A stretch of 9,504 bases of DNA from Promethearchaeota archaeon (lineage in GTDB: Archaea > Asgardarchaeota > Lokiarchaeia > Sigynarchaeales > SOKP01). The notes under the pieces are model-generated. The model did no database searches. It saw nothing but the letters and a program-made list of their open reading frames with translations, and was not told where the DNA came from. This document shows positions 5,321-9,504 of this stretch, piece after piece; position 1 is the stretch's first letter; each line of letters opens with the position of its first letter. Position numbers and translations under genes: made by a program. Where the stretch lies: assembly GCA_019057975.1 (NCBI GenBank), contig JAHLWJ010000165.1:1-9504 (forward strand), in the 5' to 3' direction.

Positions 5321-5328
5321 CTTTTTTT
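5321..5328 (+). terminator. T7 terminator after 5017-5316
   Basis: GGCCC followed by seven T lies just after the TGA of the three-helix protein gene. It separates that gene from the promoter of the next, so the two are probably not one operon. Confidence 0.5.
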
Positions 5329-5379
5329 AATTCTCTTTATCTTTTGACATGCCTTTCAAATTTAAAGATTTACAAAATC

Positions 5380-5413
5380 AAACTTCAAGGAAGAAGCGTG
5401 AAGTTTTTATAAA
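5380..5413 (+). promoter_or_regulatory. Promoter of 5449-6378 overlapped by an inverted repeat
   Basis: GTGAAGTTTTTATAAAT (5398-5413 region) has a BRE-like purine part and a TATA box about 38-48 bases before the ATG, which predicts a start of transcription near 5435 and a very short leader without a ribosome site. Its first half is the right arm of a perfect eight-base inverted repeat: AAACTTCA (5380-5387) and TGAAGTTT (5399-5406), 11 bases apart. A regulator bound there would cover the BRE. The core TGAAGTTTTTAT is shared with 3397-3408. Confidence 0.5.
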
Positions 5414-5448
5414 TAAATGGAAGATATAAATTAAAAGAATATAAAGCT

Positions 5449-6378
5449 ATGGGTAAATTATTAGAACGTGTTCTATTAATAGGATTGGGGCTTATCGTAT
5501 TAAGTATTATAATTAGCGGAGTCTATCCTTTCTTTAACAATATTAAAATCTTTGACAAATTTAAAGACACGGAATTTTATTTAGATATAGATGATTTTGT
5601 AAATGACGTCAATGAATGGGTAGAAGAGGCTATAAATAATAAAGAAAATAAAACAGATATAACAATTGAGAAATATTTTTATACGCCTTTCATATTAGAA
5701 TTAAATGTTTCTGTAGGGGGCAAAATTCTAGAAGATCACGGGGAGTATTATGTAATGAGGTCTCCCGAAAGCGATATTCTTTTTGAAGTCATGATAAAAG
5801 GAGAAAGGAAAGAATTCGAATTAAATTTTGATAATAGGGCAAACTTCATTCTAAGAAATTATATTGGTCTTAATCCTAAAGAATACTATCTAAGGATTTA
5901 TGCGTCCTATTTTGATGTATATTTTAATTGTACCTACAAGAATCCTTTAGTCTGGATAGAGATAAGAGACGGAAAGACGGTTAGAACAGAAAAAGAAGAC
6001 ATTAAAAAAGGGTGGTATTTTTTAAATCAAACGATGAATGCTATTTCGGAATTTCTCAATCATCCTGATAACAATGAAATAATATATAATACATCTATTA
6101 TTGTTCCTGAAAATATAAAATATGTAAAATTCTGTGGCGACTATTTCGTTTTTGATTATCTCATAAATGAGGAATTAGAAAAATACGGAGGTCGAGGTGA
6201 AATTTTTGGACAAACGTTTATTTGCATAAGCTTTGATTTCGAGCTATCTCAACCACAAGAACTTAATTTTAGTATTTATTATTATGATAATAGACTTGCT
6301 GTGTTTTATTGGGAAACCCTTGAAGACTTTTTATATTATGTTAATTATTATATTCCGTGGATAGTGAGTCAAGAATAG
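5449..6378 (+). CDS. Membrane-anchored, probably glycosylated surface protein
   Basis: The protein is 309 residues. After MGKLLERV comes one hydrophobic helix (about 8-30, LLIGLGLIVLSIIISGVYPF) with no cleavage site, so it is a signal anchor with the body outside. The rest is beta-rich and aromatic, with alternating strands such as EYYLRIYASYFDVYFN and FSIYYYDNRLAVFYWE. It carries six N-x-S/T sequons (Asn 67, 86, 160, 193, 214 and 273), many for its size, consistent with archaeal N-glycosylation of an exposed domain. There are three cysteines in the ectodomain (161, 229, 259). Family unknown; the amino terminus lacks the pilin-type cleavage motif, so a pilin role for the convergent T2SF platform is unlikely. 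The gene has its own promoter and ends TAG then TAA two codons later. Codons 89-123 exist as a second, degenerate copy at 1004-1109. Confidence 0.88.
   Translation: MGKLLERVLLIGLGLIVLSIIISGVYPFFNNIKIFDKFKDTEFYLDIDDFVNDVNEWVEEAINNKENKTDITIEKYFYTPFILELNVSVGGKILEDHGEYYVMRSPESDILFEVMIKGERKEFELNFDNRANFILRNYIGLNPKEYYLRIYASYFDVYFNCTYKNPLVWIEIRDGKTVRTEKEDIKKGWYFLNQTMNAISEFLNHPDNNEIIYNTSIIVPENIKYVKFCGDYFVFDYLINEELEKYGGRGEIFGQTFICISFDFELSQPQELNFSIYYYDNRLAVFYWETLEDFLYYVNYYIPWIVSQE
5712..5817 (+). repeat. Intact member of the 106-bp duplication (partner 1004-1109)
   Basis: This segment matches 1004-1109 at 101 of 106 bases, 4708 bases away in direct orientation. It encodes residues 89-123 of the surface protein, in the middle of the gene. 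Identity falls off abruptly on both sides. Confidence 0.9.
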
Positions 6379-6431
6379 AGCTAATTCTTTAAAAAAATGT
6401 AAAAGTATTGATATGTTTTTATTGAGTATTC

Positions 6432-7952
6432 TTAAAAAAATCCTGCGACTGTCAGAAATGCCGTGGCAAACGCAATAAAATAAATAATACTAGTTGCTAT
6501 TAAATAGAAGTAATTTTTTTCAAATTTGATTATTTTTAAAAAATTGTATGTTGTGATAGCATTACATAAAAGAAGTGTAATAAATGTAGAAATTAAGCTA
6601 AAAGGATTTATCAAAATAAGGAGTTCTATAAAAGATATGGAGTAAATACTTCCAGTGAAGGAGAAAAGAATTGTAAACAAAGGCATAAATCCATTTATCG
6701 TTCCTGAAATTATTGGTATTAGAATTATAAACGAAAAAACTTTTATGCGAACGCCCCTAATTTCGGTATCTAAATCGTCTTCTAATTTTTTATGTCGATT
6801 AATAATACTTAAAAGTTCAAATATTTTCTCTGAAGTTAAATAAGCGCTTCTCGATAACATATACTTTATAGTCTCCAAAATAAGACGATATCTTACAGAT
6901 TTTAAGTCAAATTTAAGTTTATCCATCATTTTAATGAATGGAGCTTTCAATAATACCAAATCTGAGATGTTTTCTTTAAGCACTTCTTCTATTAAATTTT
7001 TCTGAAATTTAATTCGATTAAAAGCGTCTATAAAGGCAACTTCGGGAGAAATATTTTGCGAAAGATTGATTGCGAATTGCTCTAAAAAAAGAATAAATTG
7101 TTCAAATCTTCTTTTCTCTAATTTAGATCCTTCTACGATTGCGATAAGATGTGTCTTTATTTTTAATAATTTTTTATACATAAAATTTAATAAAAATAGA
7201 AAGACAGGAATACAGAAAAGAGATAAGACATAATTAATTTGGCCTGAAAGAAGTATCAAACTTAAAACAAAAGGAAAGCCAAATCCAGCAAAAAAGACTA
7301 AAGATAATTTTTCGTCTAAAGTTTTCAAATACACTTTAAATCTATTTTCTAAAGTGTTTTTTTCGTATAAATTAACATCTAATTCTTTGAAATTACTTCT
7401 TAGTAATTGGTTCTTATACGTGTTGAAATCTTCTGAAGCTGTTAATATTTTACTCAATTCAGAATTTGGAGAACTTCCTAATTGAACATTATGCATTATT
7501 TTTTTAAACAAATTAGATAGGGGGAGATTAAATTCTATCATCAAATCTATAAAGCAAAAATAAGGATCTTCACTCTCTCCTATAGATTTTTGCATGATCG
7601 AAAAACACATTTTAATGTAATAAATCAAAGCGTTTAGTTGGTCTTCTTGCTTTCTAATTTTATTATGTAAATACGAATCAAATTTATAAGAAAATAAGGT
7701 TGATAACACGCCGGAAATTGTAAATGCTAATATTATATTGTTGAATCCTAAAAATAGCAATAGCACTAACAAACTAAATAACAAAGAAAGAATTAATACA
7801 ATAAAAGATGCCTTATCAATATCTTCTTTACTAACCCTATATTGAAGATAAACCGATCTATAAGTTTCATTAACCTCTTTAAAGTTTAATTTTGGCGATC
7901 TAATATCTCTAAATTTAGAGCAGAATGATATATAAAAATTTGAAAACCCCAT
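6432..7952 (-). CDS. Archaeal type II/IV secretion-pilus platform protein (tandem T2SF domains)
   Basis: The protein is 506 residues with the organisation of archaeal FlaJ/TadC-like platform proteins, the polytopic inner core on which a secretion ATPase assembles pilins or other filaments. A cytosolic amino terminus is followed by helices at about 48-70 and 72-90, a soluble helical T2SF domain at about 100-215, helices at 217-236 and 238-258, a second soluble T2SF domain at about 280-400 (EQFAINLSQNISPEVAFIDA is typical), then hydrophobic segments at about 402-432, 438-468 and 480-504. The usual partners (VirB11-like ATPase, pilins, prepilin peptidase) are not in the window and the gene stands alone, convergent with the surface-protein gene and divergent from the protease gene. 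The ATG at 7952 has a weak AGGT upstream. Which filament it serves cannot be told. Length and both domains appear complete. Confidence 0.88.
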   Translation of the reverse strand: MGFSNFYISFCSKFRDIRSPKLNFKEVNETYRSVYLQYRVSKEDIDKASFIVLILSLLFSLLVLLLFLGFNNIILAFTISGVLSTLFSYKFDSYLHNKIRKQEDQLNALIYYIKMCFSIMQKSIGESEDPYFCFIDLMIEFNLPLSNLFKKIMHNVQLGSSPNSELSKILTASEDFNTYKNQLLRSNFKELDVNLYEKNTLENRFKVYLKTLDEKLSLVFFAGFGFPFVLSLILLSGQINYVLSLFCIPVFLFLLNFMYKKLLKIKTHLIAIVEGSKLEKRRFEQFILFLEQFAINLSQNISPEVAFIDAFNRIKFQKNLIEEVLKENISDLVLLKAPFIKMMDKLKFDLKSVRYRLILETIKYMLSRSAYLTSEKIFELLSIINRHKKLEDDLDTEIRGVRIKVFSFIILIPIISGTINGFMPLFTILFSFTGSIYSISFIELLILINPFSLISTFITLLLCNAITTYNFLKIIKFEKNYFYLIATSIIYFIAFATAFLTVAGFF

Positions 7953-8111
7953 TTTTAATGACCTACTAAAACAAAAAGAATCTTAATTCTTTTTTAAAAA
8001 TAACATTAAAAAACTAATCTGTTTTTAAAAGAACCAAGATTTATGCAAAATTCTAGTCGTTTTTAAAATCATTTCTTTAATCTAATGTAATACGAAAATC
8101 TCCAAATAAAA
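7953..8111. promoter_or_regulatory. Divergent promoter region between the T2SF and CPBP genes
   Basis: These 159 bases must carry promoters for both genes. TATA-like candidates are ATTTATGC near 8039-8046 (plus strand) and several T/A-rich words on the minus strand. GTTTTTAAAA occurs twice, at 8021-8030 and 8059-8068, 38 bases apart. AGGTCAT-like bases near 7961-7967 (read on the minus strand as GTAGGTCATT) may be the weak ribosome site of the T2SF gene. None of the boxes is decisive. Confidence 0.3.
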
Positions 8112-8987
8112 ATGATGATTTTAGGTAAAAAAACAAGTGATATTACAAAAAATATGGAAGAACCTTTATATGTAGAATACGATTCTAAAGATATTGAATT
8201 CGATTTAAAAAAAATAAGGATATTTTATCTTTTTAATTTAATTAGTTCAATTTACGCTTGTCTTATGATATTGGGATTAACCCTAGAGATTGAAATTCTT
8301 TATTTATTTAGTGAAATGCTTCAAATCGTAATATTATTTATAATAAGCCTATATTTAATAAAAAAAGGAAGATTTCAGAAAAAAATAGGAGTTTGTTTAG
8401 GGATATTTACTTTTTTTGTTTTAATCTCGAATTTATTGGCCACAAATAAGAATTCCTATAGATTTTCTTCTTTGATGATTAGGGGCCCCAATTTCAATTT
8501 TTATGGGATATCAACTTCTTTTGATTATAGCATCATATTCTACTTTTTAATTTTCATGGGTGTTTTTATTTTAATAAATCGTCAAGAATCTACTAATAAG
8601 GAGTCTAAAAATGGAAATCTTACCCAAATATTTAAGTTCTTGACTAGTAATCCCTCAACCTATAAAAAATTATTATTACTAATACTCATTTCATCGTTAA
8701 CATTATGTGAAGAGGTATTCTTCAGATATCTTCTTATAAATTTGATTATTTCATACACTAATTTAGACAAATTATTTACAATTATGTTAGTTAGTTTTAT
8801 TTTCACTCTTTTACATATATTTAATCATAAAAAGCTTGACAAGAACACAATTATACATTTAAATATATGTTTTTTTTATAGCATTATTTTCTCCATTACA
8901 ATGATTAGTAATGGATTATTGTTTGCTTGGATACTTCATTATTTTTGGAATTTTTTACTCGTTTTTCAAGTACTCGTAAAAAAATAG
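8112..8987 (+). CDS. CPBP-family intramembrane glutamic protease (Abi family)
   Basis: The protein is 291 residues, polytopic, with hydrophobic helices at about 36-57, 62-84, 92-110, 138-156, 185-199, 205-214, 220-237, 250-267 and 268-288. All three CPBP motifs are present: EEVFFR (Glu200-Glu201 to Arg205, motif 1), FTLLH (231-235, motif 2) and HYFWN (276-280, motif 3). The family, homologous to CAAX protease Rce1, cleaves within or near membranes using the first Glu with the conserved His residues. Known members process prenylated proteins, bacteriocin-related peptides or regulatory factors; the substrate here is unknown. An extra amino-terminal cytosolic stretch (1-35) precedes the first helix. 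The ATGs at 8112 and 8115 are tandem and lack a ribosome site. The gene ends TAG, TTT, TAA. It is not in an operon with its neighbours. Confidence 0.9.
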   Translation: MMILGKKTSDITKNMEEPLYVEYDSKDIEFDLKKIRIFYLFNLISSIYACLMILGLTLEIEILYLFSEMLQIVILFIISLYLIKKGRFQKKIGVCLGIFTFFVLISNLLATNKNSYRFSSLMIRGPNFNFYGISTSFDYSIIFYFLIFMGVFILINRQESTNKESKNGNLTQIFKFLTSNPSTYKKLLLLILISSLTLCEEVFFRYLLINLIISYTNLDKLFTIMLVSFIFTLLHIFNHKKLDKNTIIHLNICFFYSIIFSITMISNGLLFAWILHYFWNFLLVFQVLVKK

Positions 8988-9024
8988 TTTTAAAAAATTG
9001 TATTGATGATTTTTTTAAATCATA

Positions 9025-9262
9025 TTGGCAATACACTTATAATTATTGGCAATGAATGATCTAAATTTTAGAAATTTTTGGCAATAAATTCAACATTTAT
9101 CATTTTATTAAATCTTGATAAAAATATAATATTTTAAGAATTTGAACTTATTGAATATTGTATTTCAAATATAGTAATATTCTACAAAAATTCATTCCAA
9201 AATGCAAAATTTTTTAAATATTTCAAAAACACTCATTTTTGAAATTTTAAAAACTTGGCAAT
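9025..9262 (+). repeat. Four direct copies of TTGGCAAT
   Basis: Exact copies lie at 9025-9032, 9046-9053, 9078-9085 and 9255-9262, all in the same orientation. The first three are 21 and 32 bases apart, close to two and three turns of the helix. The first two share a preceding A. I found no other copy in the window on either strand. With three G/C bases in so A+T-rich a region, chance is an unlikely explanation. They may be binding sites of a regulator or replication protein. Confidence 0.65.
9220..9245. other. Perfect ten-base inverted repeat
   Basis: ATTTCAAAAA (9220-9229) pairs with TTTTTGAAAT (9236-9245) around a six-base loop. It lies ten bases before the fourth TTGGCAAT. It could be a dimeric operator or a weak hairpin; without G/C pairs it is a poor terminator. 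Confidence 0.4.
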
Positions 9263-9504
9263 ATAAAAAACCAACTAGTAGAGAAATGACTTTATATGTA
9301 TTTAAATCTTAAGCTTTAGTGTTAATGAAAAAATAGTCAAGTATATTCAATTTTTACAATCTATCTTAATATTTTTTTATTAATTATTAAACTGCAATAC
9401 TCTTTGATTTAAATAACTAAAATGTGTAATTATTCATAGTATCATAAAATTTTTTCATATCTTAGAATAATAGGTGATACTTTTTGAATGATATTTATGA
9501 TTTT

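Larger units (their letters stand above)
8988..9504. other. Non-coding, very A+T-rich region with TTGGCAAT repeats
   Basis: No protein-like frame longer than about 15 codons was seen on either strand and no RNA gene was recognised. The stretch holds the four TTGGCAAT copies, a ten-base inverted repeat at 9220-9245 and a seven-base one, GAATATT/AATATTC, at 9153-9182. A TATA-like TGTATTTAAAT occurs near 9297-9307. It may be the control region of a gene beyond the window. Confidence 0.5.

Noticed and set aside
6655..6843. 62-codon plus-strand frame inside the T2SF gene
   Set aside because: It is antisense to the second T2SF domain and carboxy-terminal helices of a well-supported protein; its sequence has no domain character.
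9025..9262. CRISPR array
   Set aside because: The repeated word is only eight bases with unequal spacing and no spacer-sized units; no cas genes are present.

Overview
The window is strongly A+T-rich and looks archaeal. The 506-residue protein at 6432-7952 (minus) has the tandem T2SF layout of archaeal pilus/secretion platforms. TATA-like boxes with purine-rich BRE-like upstream bases precede several genes, T-tracts follow several, and clear Shine-Dalgarno sites are scarce. A low-GC lineage such as an Asgard (Lokiarchaeia-like) archaeon or a low-GC methanogen would fit, but no marker gene here fixes the taxon.

Layout. 177-560 (+) is a short helical protein of unknown function. It overlaps, tail to tail, a minus-strand frame at 552-1166. 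The 5' third of that frame is antisense to a duplicated piece of the surface-protein gene at 5449-6378, so it looks like a gene beheaded by a recombination event. 1227-1742 (-) encodes a secreted, aromatic-rich protein with its own TATA box and T-tract.

From about 1.9 to 3.35 kb there is no intact gene, but there are remnants. These are a G+C-richer stretch with a long hairpin (1924-2109), a minus-strand decayed frame (2176-2397), a broken radical SAM gene (2426-2762) and a frame that appears to carry two compensating frameshifts (3061-3345). This reads as a gene graveyard or old insertion site.

From 3.4 kb the sequence is ordinary again. A tail-anchored protein with a Nudix-like middle (3457-4689) is followed by a helical minus-strand remnant (4812-4937), a three-helix membrane protein (5017-5316), a membrane-anchored and probably glycosylated surface protein (5449-6378), the T2SF membrane platform on the minus strand (6432-7952) and a divergent CPBP-family membrane protease (8112-8987). 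The last 0.5 kb is non-coding and holds four copies of an 8-base word.

The surface protein, the secreted protein and the T2SF platform share a cell-envelope theme, but they are separately transcribed, and no secretion ATPase or pilin operon is visible. There is no convincing new multi-gene system. The most interesting items are the 106-bp duplication that built a chimeric frame, the radical SAM remnant, the structured G+C island and the TTGGCAAT repeats.
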